Shown: positions 15,143 to 22,445, numbered from the stretch's first letter. The stretch is 32,356 nt of DNA from Eubacteriales bacterium (GCA_030524715.1 JAUNGB010000063.1:1-32356), one strand, 5' to 3'. Notes: generated from the letters alone by a model not told the origin. Translations and numbers: made by a program.

Positions 15143-15723
15143 CTGATGTCACTTCCTTCCATATAATCTTTCAGCTTCTTAAGCCCCCTGCGGTATTTGG
15201 ATAAAACCGTCGAAAGAGGAATTTTTAACAGCTTCGATATTTCCCGATGTTTCATTCCGGTGTTCGCGTGGAGAAGAACGATCTGCCGTTCTTCGTCCGA
15301 AAGCACAGAGAAAGCCCCTTGAAGCGCTAAGCGATCCTCGCAGTTTTCCACCTTTGAAAAATCAAGACTGTTCTCCAAAAGCTCAAAGGAGGTGGTCTCA
15401 TGCGCAGCCTCTCTCTGGATTTTCCGATAAGCCAGGTTTTTGGCAATGGTAAAAACCCATGCCAGAGGTTTCCCTGAAGGCTTGTACAAATGTGCGCCGT
15501 TCTTAATATTGATGAACGTATCCTGCAGAATATCCTCTGCATCATGCTGGTTCTTCAATATAGAAAGAAGAAACGCATACACTGCCTGATAGCTGGCATA
15601 ATACAGCTTTTCTAATGCCTGCATGTCACCCTGTGCAATACTGGAAATCCATTCTTCACGAATCGTAGCCGTCAGACCTACAGTTTCGTTTTGTTCGTCC
15701 GGAATTACACAAAACAAAATCAT
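15139..15723 (-). CDS. ECF-type RNA polymerase sigma factor
   Basis: A 194-residue sigma-70-family protein with region 2 (LEKLYYASYQAVYAFLLSIL, DAEDILQDTFINIK, LAWVFTIAKNLAYRKIQRE) and region 4 (LSDEERQIVLLHANTGMKHREI, LKIPLSTVLSKYRRGLKKLK). Regions 1 and 3 are absent, which defines an ECF sigma factor. AGGTG precedes the ATG at 15723. The 4-nt ATGA overlap with the membrane anti-sigma gene indicates a sigma/anti-sigma pair that is made together, so the factor is probably silent until an envelope signal arrives. Targets are unknown; self-activation is common in such pairs but no matching promoter was identified. Confidence 0.92.
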   Translation of the reverse strand: MILFCVIPDEQNETVGLTATIREEWISSIAQGDMQALEKLYYASYQAVYAFLLSILKNQHDAEDILQDTFINIKNGAHLYKPSGKPLAWVFTIAKNLAYRKIQREAAHETTSFELLENSLDFSKVENCEDRLALQGAFSVLSDEERQIVLLHANTGMKHREISKLLKIPLSTVLSKYRRGLKKLKDYMEGSDIR

Positions 15724-15804
15724 ATCGTCACCTGTTATTGATTTCCCTTTCTAATACTATAATACATGAGAAGCTCATTTTATTGCATCGAAATCAAAAA
15801 AAAT

Positions 15805-16443
15805 TTAATTTTTTTTATTTTTTTCTGTTTCATCGGGATTTCTCCGGGAAAAAACGCAGCCGCAGTAGTTCTGCCGGTACAATCCGTACTGAGCGGAGAG
15901 CTCTATAGAACGTTTGTACCCGTTCTTTTTCTTAAAATCAGAAGGGAGATGTGAAACCTTATAAATTTCCCCAAGCTCTTCTCCTATTTCGTTGATCTTT
16001 GCCGCGTTTTTAAGAGGGCTGATAGAAAGGGTCGTGGTAAAATAATCATAGCCGCCCTTCTGCGCCAGACGTGCCGCCTCTTCCATACGCATCCGGTAGC
16101 AGCCAAAGCACCTTTCTCCTCCCTCCGGAATATCCTCCATCCCCTTTGCCATCTCGTAAAAGTCCTGGGGGCAGTATTCTCCCTCCAGAAATTCTACAGG
16201 ATGTTCAAAAGACATTTCCCCGATCATGCGGCGGATCTCCTCCACACGCTTTGTATATTCCTCCTTTGGAGAAATATTGGGGTTATAAAAAAATACTGTT
16301 ATAGAAAAGTACCTGGACAGATACTCCAGCACATAGCTGCTGCAGGGAGCGCAGCAGGCATGAAGGAACAGCCGTGGAACCTGCCCGTTACTTTCTTGTT
16401 GTGCCAGAAGCTTTTCCAGTTCTTTTTGGTAATTTCTGTTCAC
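15805..16443 (-). CDS. queH: Epoxyqueuosine reductase QueH
   Basis: A 212-residue protein with the QueH hallmark HACCAPCSSYVLEYL at about residues 28-42, further Cys in RCFGCYRMRM, and the C-terminal YRQNYCGCVFS. These cysteines bind a 4Fe-4S cluster and the neighbouring metal. QueH reduces epoxyqueuosine to queuosine in tRNA and replaces the cobalamin-dependent QueG. I place the start at GTG 16443, which has GGGAG 9 nt upstream inside the end of psd, so the genes overlap by 56 nt in different frames. The next internal ATG would remove the cluster region. No other queuosine gene is in the window. Confidence 0.92.
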   Translation of the reverse strand: MNRNYQKELEKLLAQQESNGQVPRLFLHACCAPCSSYVLEYLSRYFSITVFFYNPNISPKEEYTKRVEEIRRMIGEMSFEHPVEFLEGEYCPQDFYEMAKGMEDIPEGGERCFGCYRMRMEEAARLAQKGGYDYFTTTLSISPLKNAAKINEIGEELGEIYKVSHLPSDFKKKNGYKRSIELSAQYGLYRQNYCGCVFSRRNPDETEKNKKN

Positions 16444-17296
16444 CTATCCGTTCTCCCATCCTTACAATCGTTTCAAAACCGTTCTCTGAATTTTCGATCA
16501 GATCATAGTCAAGGCGCACCCGCCCGGGCTGGATAAAAAGCACGATCGTGGAACCGCCGAACTCAAAACAGCCCTTCTCTTCTCCTTTGGCCACCCTGCG
16601 CGGCTGCTTATGGAGATTGGAGATCCTGCCTACCAGCATCGCCCCCACTTCCATCATCACAATGGCGCCGAATTGCTCTGTCTTTAAAAGGCAGTATTCT
16701 CTGGTGTTCTCCGCATAAATCGGAAACACATCGTTTGCGGCGGGATTCACCGTATGGAATTTGCCCGGAAGATGGATATTGGCGGACTTTACTCCCTCCG
16801 CCACGTAGCAGTAGCGATGATAGTCATCCACCGTAAGGCGCAGAATCACCGCATATCCGCCCACATAACGTTCCGCCAGATTCCTGCTTCTCAAAAGCTG
16901 CTCCGCCGTATATTCCGTTTCTTTAATGTAAAAGCGGGATTCTCTTCCGATCCGGCATACGGTCGCCTTGCCGTCGCAGGGGCTTATAAGCGTTCTGTCC
17001 CCTGCGGCAACAGGTCTTGCCCCCTCCTTCACTCTTCTGGTGAAAAACTCATTGAAGGAATGGTACACCGTATCCTCGTACTCTTCCAGTGAAATCCTGT
17101 TCCTTTTGACGAATTCCGGTATCAGCCGCGCCGAAAGCCCGGTATCCAAAAAACATCCGGCTAATCTGGAAACAAAGGGGCGAACCAGTATTTTCAGGCA
17201 GAGTCTTCCTCCCCAGTCTGTATACAGACGCCGCAGCAGCTTGTCCTGGCTGTTTTCTTCTATTGTCAGGTTTCCTTTTCTGTCAACGTACTTCAT
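16388..17296 (-). CDS. psd: Phosphatidylserine decarboxylase
   Basis: About 302 residues. The autocatalytic cleavage site appears as CFEFGGSTIVLFIQPGRV (Gly-Ser-Thr; Ser becomes the pyruvoyl group). NEFFTRRVKEGARP, ISPCDGKATV, and DYHRYCYVAEG are the family motifs including the conserved His. It converts phosphatidylserine into phosphatidylethanolamine at the membrane. The partner synthase gene lies just upstream (17448-18065). I take ATG 17296 as start; GTG 17308 sits only 1 nt after AGGA. The C-terminus runs 56 nt into queH. Confidence 0.93.
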   Translation of the reverse strand: MKYVDRKGNLTIEENSQDKLLRRLYTDWGGRLCLKILVRPFVSRLAGCFLDTGLSARLIPEFVKRNRISLEEYEDTVYHSFNEFFTRRVKEGARPVAAGDRTLISPCDGKATVCRIGRESRFYIKETEYTAEQLLRSRNLAERYVGGYAVILRLTVDDYHRYCYVAEGVKSANIHLPGKFHTVNPAANDVFPIYAENTREYCLLKTEQFGAIVMMEVGAMLVGRISNLHKQPRRVAKGEEKGCFEFGGSTIVLFIQPGRVRLDYDLIENSENGFETIVRMGERIGEQKLPKRTGKASGTTRK

Positions 17297-17354
17297 TGAT
17301 GATATCACATCCTGTCTTTTATTTTGTAATATCTATGTAACTGTTCTATCATAG

Positions 17355-17392
17355 CATCTCTGTTGTAATATAACATCTCTGTTGTAATATAA
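17355..17392. repeat. Exact 19-bp tandem duplication upstream of psd
   Basis: CATCTCTGTTGTAATATAA occurs twice head-to-tail (17355-17373 and 17374-17392). It lies 60-95 nt upstream of the psd start in the probable promoter zone and would duplicate an AT-rich -10-like box (TATATT on the minus strand). Confidence 0.85.
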
Positions 17393-17426
17393 TAGGTAAC
17401 TGCTCCATTCACGAACAGTTACCTAT
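17392..17426 (-). terminator. Hairpin between pssA and psd
   Basis: ATAGGTAACTG (17392-17402) and CAGTTACCTAT (17416-17426) are perfect 11-bp arms, 21 nt after the pssA stop. The AACTGCTCCA...AACAGTT core is shared with the hairpin at 30406-30446 after the MATE gene. The T-tract is weak. Confidence 0.5.
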
Positions 17427-17447
17427 CGCTTCTGTCCTATTCACATT

Positions 17448-18065
17448 TTACACCAAATGGAACATCTTCGCAAGGGCAAGCGTTACCAGCGCTGCCAGCA
17501 AAATCCGGAAAGGCTTCTGAGGTTTTTTTACCTTTATATCCGTAATAAAAAGGATACCTACCACTGCCACTGTCACGTTCACCGCAGCCAGAAAGCGTGT
17601 CCCGCAGCATCTCCGAAGAAGATAAAGCGCAGGCAGGACAATGGCCATAGAGGTAATGGGGAGCCCCTGATAATATTCCCGTACCTCATCTGTGGTATTC
17701 TGACGCTTTTCTTCCGAAACATTAAAGTAACCCAGACGGATGACCGACGCGATCCCGTAGAAGATCAGCAGCACAAGGCTGAGCCTTCCCCTCATTCCCA
17801 GACAATAACAGATCAGGATCGGGAAAATCCCGAAGCATACCACGTCACAGAGGGAATCGATCTGAATCCCGAAGCTTTTCTCATCATCCGTTCTGTCCTT
17901 CTTGGTCCTGGCGATCTTTCCGTCAAACATATCGCACAGGCCGGAAATAGCCAGACACAATATCGCGACCCGAAAATTCCCCTCCAAAGCCTGAGTCATC
18001 CCAAAAACAGAAACTCCAAGCCCTATGTATGTCAAAACTACCGTATAATCATAAAATCCTAACAT
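17448..18065 (-). CDS. pssA: CDP-diacylglycerol-serine O-phosphatidyltransferase
   Basis: A 205-residue CDP-alcohol phosphatidyltransferase with several membrane helices. The catalytic motif is CDMFDGKIARTKKDRTDDEK followed by SFGIQIDSLCDVV, giving the DG..AR...G...D...D pattern with the longer spacing typical of phosphatidylserine synthases. It joins CDP-diacylglycerol and serine; the product feeds Psd encoded next. ATG at 18065 has AGGAGG. It follows the LPG-synthase-type membrane protein gene by 65 nt, with a palindrome in the gap. Confidence 0.9.
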   Translation of the reverse strand: MLGFYDYTVVLTYIGLGVSVFGMTQALEGNFRVAILCLAISGLCDMFDGKIARTKKDRTDDEKSFGIQIDSLCDVVCFGIFPILICYCLGMRGRLSLVLLIFYGIASVIRLGYFNVSEEKRQNTTDEVREYYQGLPITSMAIVLPALYLLRRCCGTRFLAAVNVTVAVVGILFITDIKVKKPQKPFRILLAALVTLALAKMFHLV

Positions 18066-18081
18066 GCAATATCCTCCTTAT

Positions 18082-18106
18082 AAAGCGGACATCCGCATTC
18101 CGCTTT
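18082..18106. repeat. AAAGCGGA-N9-TCCGCTTT palindrome, copy 2
   Basis: Perfect arms AAAGCGGA (18082-18089) and TCCGCTTT (18099-18106) with a 9-nt spacer, as in copy 1. It lies just upstream of the pssA ribosome site. CGGACATnnGCATTC is shared with the decayed copy at 30151. Confidence 0.75.
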
Positions 18107-18130
18107 GCTATAGTTCATAAACGCCGGCCG

Positions 18131-19177
18131 CTACGCGGCACGCTCCGGTACTTTTCTTCCTATTATAAAATGCGCCGCGCAGGTCATCACCGCGCTGATC
18201 AGCAATTGTCCGTAATATGCGATTCCTCTGCTCAGCACCATGGACGGAAGCAAAAGCTCTCCAAAAACAGGCCTGAACATCAAAAGATATAAGGTCTCGC
18301 TGATCCCCATACCACCCGGCAGCGGCAGCATATCCACAGATACGGAGATCACGGACTGTAAAACAGTGATCGTCCCGATACCCGCGCCATGCAGCCCCAG
18401 AGCCCGGTATGTCCAGTAGGTTACCGTAAACAGTAATGTTCTCTGCACTATTGTGATCAGTAACACATTCAGGATGACCCTTTTATGTCCGGCCCAAAAA
18501 GCCGCTGTCTCATGATATTTGTCCATGGACCTTTCCAGGCTCTCCAGACGCTTTGTTTTTTTCTTCAAAATCCGGAAACGTTCCAAAAAATGAAGCCCCT
18601 TCACCATAAGCCATTTCGCCAGGCCGGGTGCAAAAACCAACGTCAGCATCAATGCGACGCAAAAGACGTTCAGGCCGACCCCCAGATAAAACACCCACAT
18701 GTATTCCCCCAGATAGTCCTTCAGAAAGCCTCTGCCGAACAGACAGAGCACCGCTCCGATCAGAACCAGCACCGCTTTATACGTAATGGTAACGATCATG
18801 AGAACCAACGTAGATACAGGGATATCCAGTTTGTCTTTTTTCATATAGTAAATCTGCATGGGCTGTCCGCCTGTGGCAGACGGAGTAATACAACTAAAAA
18901 AAAAGCCCACAAAGGAATACAAAGCGCAGTGCCCCATATGCACCTTCGCCCCAAGAGTTTTCATCATATAATAAATAATAACCGATTCTCCGATGATAAA
19001 GAGTATCACACAGACAATCCCAAGAAGAAGGTATCTTCCGTCAGCCTTTCGGATAATCTGAAGTATCTCGCCAACGTCCTCTCCCCGGAATACCAGATAA
19101 ACGGTCAAAGTGAATATTGCAGCTAAAAATACAAAATTTAATAATATCTTTTTTCTTTTTTCTGTCATCTTTTCCAC
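18131..19177 (-). CDS. Lysylphosphatidylglycerol-synthase-type membrane protein (flippase-like domain only)
   Basis: A 348-residue integral membrane protein with about eight helices, corresponding to the transmembrane domain of MprF-like proteins (UPF0104/LPG_synthase_TM). Family marks are FFFSCITPSATGGQPMQIYY and DMLPLPGGMGISETLYLL. The cytosolic aminoacyl-transferase domain of MprF is missing, so lysine transfer is not expected; lipid or glycolipid flipping is inferred. The neighbours pssA and psd support a role in membrane lipids. I prefer GTG 19177 (AAAGGA 6 nt upstream); ATG 19168 is the alternative. Confidence 0.85.
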   Translation of the reverse strand: MEKMTEKRKKILLNFVFLAAIFTLTVYLVFRGEDVGEILQIIRKADGRYLLLGIVCVILFIIGESVIIYYMMKTLGAKVHMGHCALYSFVGFFFSCITPSATGGQPMQIYYMKKDKLDIPVSTLVLMIVTITYKAVLVLIGAVLCLFGRGFLKDYLGEYMWVFYLGVGLNVFCVALMLTLVFAPGLAKWLMVKGLHFLERFRILKKKTKRLESLERSMDKYHETAAFWAGHKRVILNVLLITIVQRTLLFTVTYWTYRALGLHGAGIGTITVLQSVISVSVDMLPLPGGMGISETLYLLMFRPVFGELLLPSMVLSRGIAYYGQLLISAVMTCAAHFIIGRKVPERAA

Positions 19178-19250
19178 ACGCTTTCCTTTTGCAGGCAGAC
19201 ATGTCTCCTGACTGCGGCGTTACCATAAACGAGCCATTTCCGTATATCAG

Positions 19251-19329
19251 ATGTGCAAGGATTCGGTTTGGAATTATGTCAGCATAGCTGACCCGAATCC
19301 CGCACCAAGACTCGCGAGCGAGTCTTGAA
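19251..19329 (-). repeat. 79-bp hairpin-rich repeat, copy A
   Basis: The reverse complement matches 20877-20955 at 74 of 79 positions, so the copies form an inverted pair flanking the ABC genes. Inside are a 22-nt near-palindrome (CAAGACTCGC / GCGAGTCTTG) and GATTCGG...CCGAATC with an internal CAGC/GCTG pair. It lies about 55 nt upstream of the ABC ATPase gene, in its leader or promoter zone. Confidence 0.9.
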
Positions 19330-19383
19330 CATAGGGAAGCCCCAAAGCATATCATAAAAATATACAAAAATGGAGGTAAATCA

Positions 19384-20151
19384 ATGAAACCACTGTTGGA
19401 AGTCAGAGATATCTCTCTTTCCTACCACACGCTTTCCGGGGAAACGTCTGCCCTTTCTCATATTTCTTTTGATCTGATGCCCGGTGAATTTCTTGCCATC
19501 GTCGGGCCGTCCGGATGCGGCAAATCCACCCTGCTTAATTTGATCTGCGGCCTTTTAACGGCAGAGCAGGGAACGATCCTCATGGACGGAGCTCCCGTGG
19601 CCCGCGGAGATTCCCGCATTGGCTATATGCTGCAGAAAGATCACCTTCTGGAATGGAGAAGCATCTACAAAAACGTTCTTCTGGGCCTTGAAATACGTAA
19701 GGAACTCACCCCGGAAAAACTCGCCTTTATTGACGAAATGCTTACCACCTACGGTTTGGACAAATTCCGCAATTCCCGTCCCTCCCAGCTTTCCGGAGGG
19801 ATGCGCCAGCGGGCCGCGCTGATCCGCACACTCGCCCTGAAGCCGGAACTTTTGCTTCTGGATGAACCCTTTTCCGCCCTGGATTACCAGACCCGGTTAA
19901 ATGTCAGCGATGATATCGGCAAAATACTCCGCCGGGAGCATAAAACAGCCATTCTTGTGACCCATGATATCTCTGAGGCGATCAGTATGGCGGACCGTAT
20001 CATTGTCCTGTCCGCAAGGCCCGCAGCCATCCGGAAAATTGTTCCGATCCATCTGGAGATCCAGGAACGGACGCCTCTTACCTCCAGAAATGCCCCGAAT
20101 TTCAAATCCTACTTTAATCTTATCTGGAAGGAGCTGAACAAAAATGCCTGA
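19384..20151 (+). CDS. ABC transporter ATP-binding protein, nitrate/taurine/aromatic (NitT/TauT) type
   Basis: A complete 255-residue ATPase: Walker A VGPSGCGKSTLLNL, Q-loop MLQKDHLLEW (with the LLEW typical of TauB/SsuB/ThiZ proteins), signature QLSGGMRQRAALIRT, Walker B LLLLDEPFSALD and switch VTHDISEAI. It would power import of a small anion or thiamine precursor; the substrate is undecided because no binding-protein gene is present. ATG at 19384 has TGGAGGT. The permease gene overlaps its end by 8 nt. The permease is interrupted, so the transporter should be inactive in this arrangement. Confidence 0.92.
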   Translation: MKPLLEVRDISLSYHTLSGETSALSHISFDLMPGEFLAIVGPSGCGKSTLLNLICGLLTAEQGTILMDGAPVARGDSRIGYMLQKDHLLEWRSIYKNVLLGLEIRKELTPEKLAFIDEMLTTYGLDKFRNSRPSQLSGGMRQRAALIRTLALKPELLLLDEPFSALDYQTRLNVSDDIGKILRREHKTAILVTHDISEAISMADRIIVLSARPAAIRKIVPIHLEIQERTPLTSRNAPNFKSYFNLIWKELNKNA

Positions 20152-20860
20152 ACCATCGGCTGCCCAAAGGCAGTATCTGCTTCGCAAAAAACGCGAAAAA
20201 CAATTTGTTCTTCTGGCCCGTATCCTGATCCTTCTCGGTTTTTCAGGATTATGGGAGATATCCGCCCGCCTGGGCTGGATCGATTCCTTTATCTTCAGCA
20301 GCCCGTGTCAGATCGGAGCTACCTTTATCAGCATGTGCCGGGATCAATCCCTCTTTACACATATTGCGATCACCCTGAAGGAAACGCTTTTAAGCTTTTT
20401 CCTTGTGGTAATCTTCGGTACCGGAACCGCTGTGCTTCTCTGGTCTTCCCGGAAGCTCTCCCTGATCCTTGAGCCATACCTTGTGGTTCTGAACAGCCTT
20501 CCGAAATCCGCCCTCGCCCCGCTTTTGATCGTCTGGCTGGGCGCCAACGAACGGACCATTGTAGTTGCCGGAATGTCCGTGGCCATTTTTGGCTCCGTGA
20601 TCAACCTTTATACCGGTTTTCAGGAGGTTGACCCCGAAAAGCGCAAGCTGATCGCAACCCTCGGAGGCGGCAAAAAAGAGGAACTGAAAAAAATCGTCCT
20701 GCCGTCGTCTATCCCTCTGATTTTAAGCGTCATGAAGGTAAACATCGGGCTCTGCCTGGTGGGCGTAATCATCGGGGAATTTATCGGCGCCAGACAGGGA
20801 CTTGGATATCTGATCATCTATGGAAGCCAGACATTCCGGCACGCAGGCATTCTGAAATAA
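20144..20860 (+). pseudogene. NitT/TauT-type ABC permease, front part, cut off at an insertion site
   Basis: Codes for 238 residues; the first 231 are family-like (inner-membrane permease with the EAA loop ATLGGGKKEELKKIVLPSSIP and the late motif IGARQGLGYLIIYGSQTF). Then it ends with RHAGILK and a stop, where family members continue with about 34 more residues including the last membrane helix. Those residues occur on the same strand at 30195-30296. Joining at a TT (20834-20835 with 30192-30193) gives a 265-residue protein, the normal length. I infer interruption by an integrated element, reversible if the element excises. Confidence 0.85.
20812..20858 (+). mobile_element. Predicted attL of the serine-recombinase element
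   Basis: Left junction. The proposed crossover is TT at 20834-20835, inside a Phe codon of the permease. Bases to the left are host (permease); bases to the right (CCGGCACGCAGGCATTCTGA) are one arm of the reconstructed attP. Confidence 0.75.
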
Positions 20861-20876
20861 TCGCCATCCACATCCA

Positions 20877-20955
20877 TTCAAGACTCGCGAGCGAGTCTTG
20901 GTGCGGGATTCGGGTCAGCTCCGCTGACATAATTCCAAACCGAATCCCTGCACAT
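20877..20955 (+). repeat. 79-bp hairpin-rich repeat, copy B
   Basis: Inverted partner of 19251-19329 (74 of 79 identical). Differences include swapped centre bases of the palindrome (GA versus TC) and two changes in the CAGC/GCTG loop. It begins 42 nt inside the predicted element. Confidence 0.9.
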
Positions 20956-21036
20956 CCTCGCGGAGCATATATCAGATGGGGATTGAATCCCGCCGCTGAT
21001 ATAAATTTGTTACTCACCGCCTATAGAGGCGGGAGT
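20956..21036. repeat. Further palindromes following repeat copy B
   Basis: Three nested or adjacent hairpins: ATATCAG (20969-20975) with CTGATAT (20996-21002), enclosing GGGATTgAATCCC (20979-20991), then ACTCaCCGCCTATAGAGGCG plus GGAGT (21012-21036). Together with copy B this is 160 nt of almost continuous secondary structure with no open frame of note. Confidence 0.7.
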
Positions 21037-21062
21037 CATTCCACATATGATATAACGAAAAA

Positions 21063-21089
21063 AGGGCGCGTTTGGATTCAACGCGCCCT
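21063..21089 (-). terminator. Terminator of the Ca/Na antiporter gene
   Basis: AGGGCGCGT and ACGCGCCCT form perfect 9-bp arms. On the minus strand the hairpin is followed by TTTTTTC, a classic intrinsic terminator about 50 nt after the antiporter stop. Confidence 0.88.
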
Positions 21090-21137
21090 GATTTTAATGA
21101 TATTTTAATCCGGAAACTGAACGCTTAGAGTCTGCGT

Positions 21138-22067
21138 TCATAATAAATATACAAAGTATGCCGCATACGCCGCGAGCATGATCACTCCCCCTGTACGGGA
21201 AAGCTTCTTATCTTTAAATACGCACAGCCACAAAAGGATTCCGGCGGCAGCGGCTACCAGCGTGTCAACAATAAATTTGTCCTCAAATACCACCGGAGTG
21301 ATAAGAGCCGTAGTACCCACTACAAAAAGAATGTTGAAGATATTGCTGCCTACGATGTTTCCGATGGCAATGTCCGCTTTCCCCTTTCTGGCGGCGGAAA
21401 CAGAAGTCACCAGTTCCGGCAGGGAGGTTCCGAACGCCACGATGGTAAGCCCGATAAACCGCTCGCTTAAGCCCATTACCCTCGCAATTCCTGTCGCCCC
21501 GTCTACCGCAAGATCGCTTCCCCAGACAACAAGTACGATTCCCACGGCTACTAAGAGCAGCAGCTTCCATAAAGGCTGTTTCTCTTTCTCTTCATCTGCC
21601 TCTTGTTTTCCCTTCTTCGCCATCCAAAACAGATATCCTAAATAGAGAAGAAAAGCGGCCCAGAGGATCACGCCCTCCCAAAACGTAACGGTATTTCCTG
21701 TACTGCCCACAAGTAAAAGCAGCATGGTTATGGCAAGCATATAAGGAATTTCAACCTGAACCGTGGATTTCGCCACGGCAATGGGAACGATCACCGAAGC
21801 AAGCCCCAGGATCACCAGGATATTCATAATATTGCTGCCCACAATATTTCCGATGGTAATTCCCGCATTTCCTTTCAGCGCCGCGGTAATACTCACCGCA
21901 GCCTCCGGCGCGCTGGTTCCCATCGCTACGATGGTAAGCCCGATGACCAGATGCGGGATCCCGAACTTTTCCGCGATCCCTGCCGCGCCGTCCACAAACC
22001 AGTCCGCCCCCACTACCAGCATAGCAAAGCCAGCAGCAAGCATTAAAAGCTGTAATAAAATTTCCAT
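21138..22067 (-). CDS. Calcium/sodium antiporter (CaCA family, YrbG-like)
   Basis: A 309-residue exchanger built of two inverted halves. The alpha repeats are LTIVAMGTSAPEAAVSITAA with GNIVGSNIMNILVILG, and LTIVAFGTSLPELVTSVSAA with GNIVGSNIFNILFVVG; these carry the ion-binding Glu/Ser/Asn residues. A charged loop (KKGKQEADEEKEKQP) joins the halves. It exchanges Na+ for Ca2+, or possibly another divalent ion. ATG at 22067 has GGAGGG. It has its own promoter and a long structured leader ending in an intrinsic terminator, so expression is probably set by attenuation. It is the leftmost gene of the predicted element. Confidence 0.93.
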   Translation of the reverse strand: MEILLQLLMLAAGFAMLVVGADWFVDGAAGIAEKFGIPHLVIGLTIVAMGTSAPEAAVSITAALKGNAGITIGNIVGSNIMNILVILGLASVIVPIAVAKSTVQVEIPYMLAITMLLLLVGSTGNTVTFWEGVILWAAFLLYLGYLFWMAKKGKQEADEEKEKQPLWKLLLLVAVGIVLVVWGSDLAVDGATGIARVMGLSERFIGLTIVAFGTSLPELVTSVSAARKGKADIAIGNIVGSNIFNILFVVGTTALITPVVFEDKFIVDTLVAAAAGILLWLCVFKDKKLSRTGGVIMLAAYAAYFVYLL

Positions 22068-22102
22068 CTTCCATCCCTCCGGATCTTTTATTTTTTGTGC
22101 GC

Positions 22103-22146
22103 AAAAAGAGACTTCTACCGCACAAAATGAATGCGATAAAAGTCTC
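22103..22146 (-). terminator. Intrinsic terminator (attenuator) just upstream of the antiporter gene
   Basis: On the minus strand GAGACTTTTATCGCA (22132-22146) pairs with TGCGGTAGAAGTCTC (22108-22122) around a 9-nt loop and runs into TTTTT. It stands about 36 nt before the start codon, inside the leader, so it should stop transcription unless an alternative fold forms. Confidence 0.82.
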
Positions 22147-22149
22147 GTT

Positions 22150-22316
22150 CTTATTTCAGTATATATCCCGGCCCTGGAGCGTGTTTAAAATTTATTTCCG
22201 CAATCTGTACTCTCTGTACACCCTGCGTCCTTCTGACGAAGCTTTCCACTACTCCATACGGCGTGATGACGTGACATATAACATCTTCAAAAGATGTGAA
22301 CTACTCCCTGATATCG
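22150..22316 (-). ncRNA. Candidate riboswitch leader, possibly yybP-ykoY (manganese) type
   Basis: The transcript starts near 22316 and almost at once shows GGGAGTAG (22301-22308), then a hairpin ACATCTT/AAGATGT, then GTCACGTCATCACG (22265-22274 region). A GGGGAGTAG box, a hairpin and a GTCnTCA box in this order are the landmarks of yybP-ykoY riboswitches, which often control cation transporters. The usual 3' GCAAGAC segment was not found, and GGAGTAG plus CGTCA recur a second time (22249-22256, 22231-22238), so the class is uncertain. The downstream intrinsic terminator supports a regulatory leader whatever the class. Confidence 0.45.
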
Positions 22317-22322
22317 AGAAAT

Positions 22323-22351
22323 ATTTTATCAAAAGGCCCCCGCCAAGTCAA
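22323..22351 (-). promoter_or_regulatory. Promoter of the Ca/Na antiporter leader
   Basis: TTGACT (22346-22351), a 17-nt spacer and TAAAAT (22323-22328) on the minus strand, starting transcription about 8 nt before the GGGAGTAG box. Confidence 0.7.
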
Positions 22352-22376
22352 GAATAAATTTAAGATTTTATTTCGA

Positions 22377-22445
22377 CTAAATCAAGATTGCATTTACTTA
22401 AACAAAGCCGCATTCACTTTGTCATTCAACCGCTAAATCAAGATT
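22377..22445. repeat. Direct repeat CTAAATCAAGATT downstream of potCD
   Basis: The 13-mer occurs at 22377-22389 and at 22433-22445, the second copy ending next to the potCD stop. The gap between is AT-rich and holds no gene. No terminator hairpin was recognised here. Confidence 0.5.

Noticed and set aside
19178-19383. Thiamine (TPP) riboswitch before the ABC genes
   Set aside because: The gene type invites it, but CTGAGA and the ACCTGAT...GCCAGCG landmarks are absent. The region is filled by repeat copy A.
19251-20955. Composite transposon made of the two 79-bp inverted repeats and the ABC genes
   Set aside because: No transposase is present, copy B lies inside the serine-recombinase element, and the ABC permease continues beyond copy B in the reconstructed locus, so the pair did not carry the genes in as one unit.
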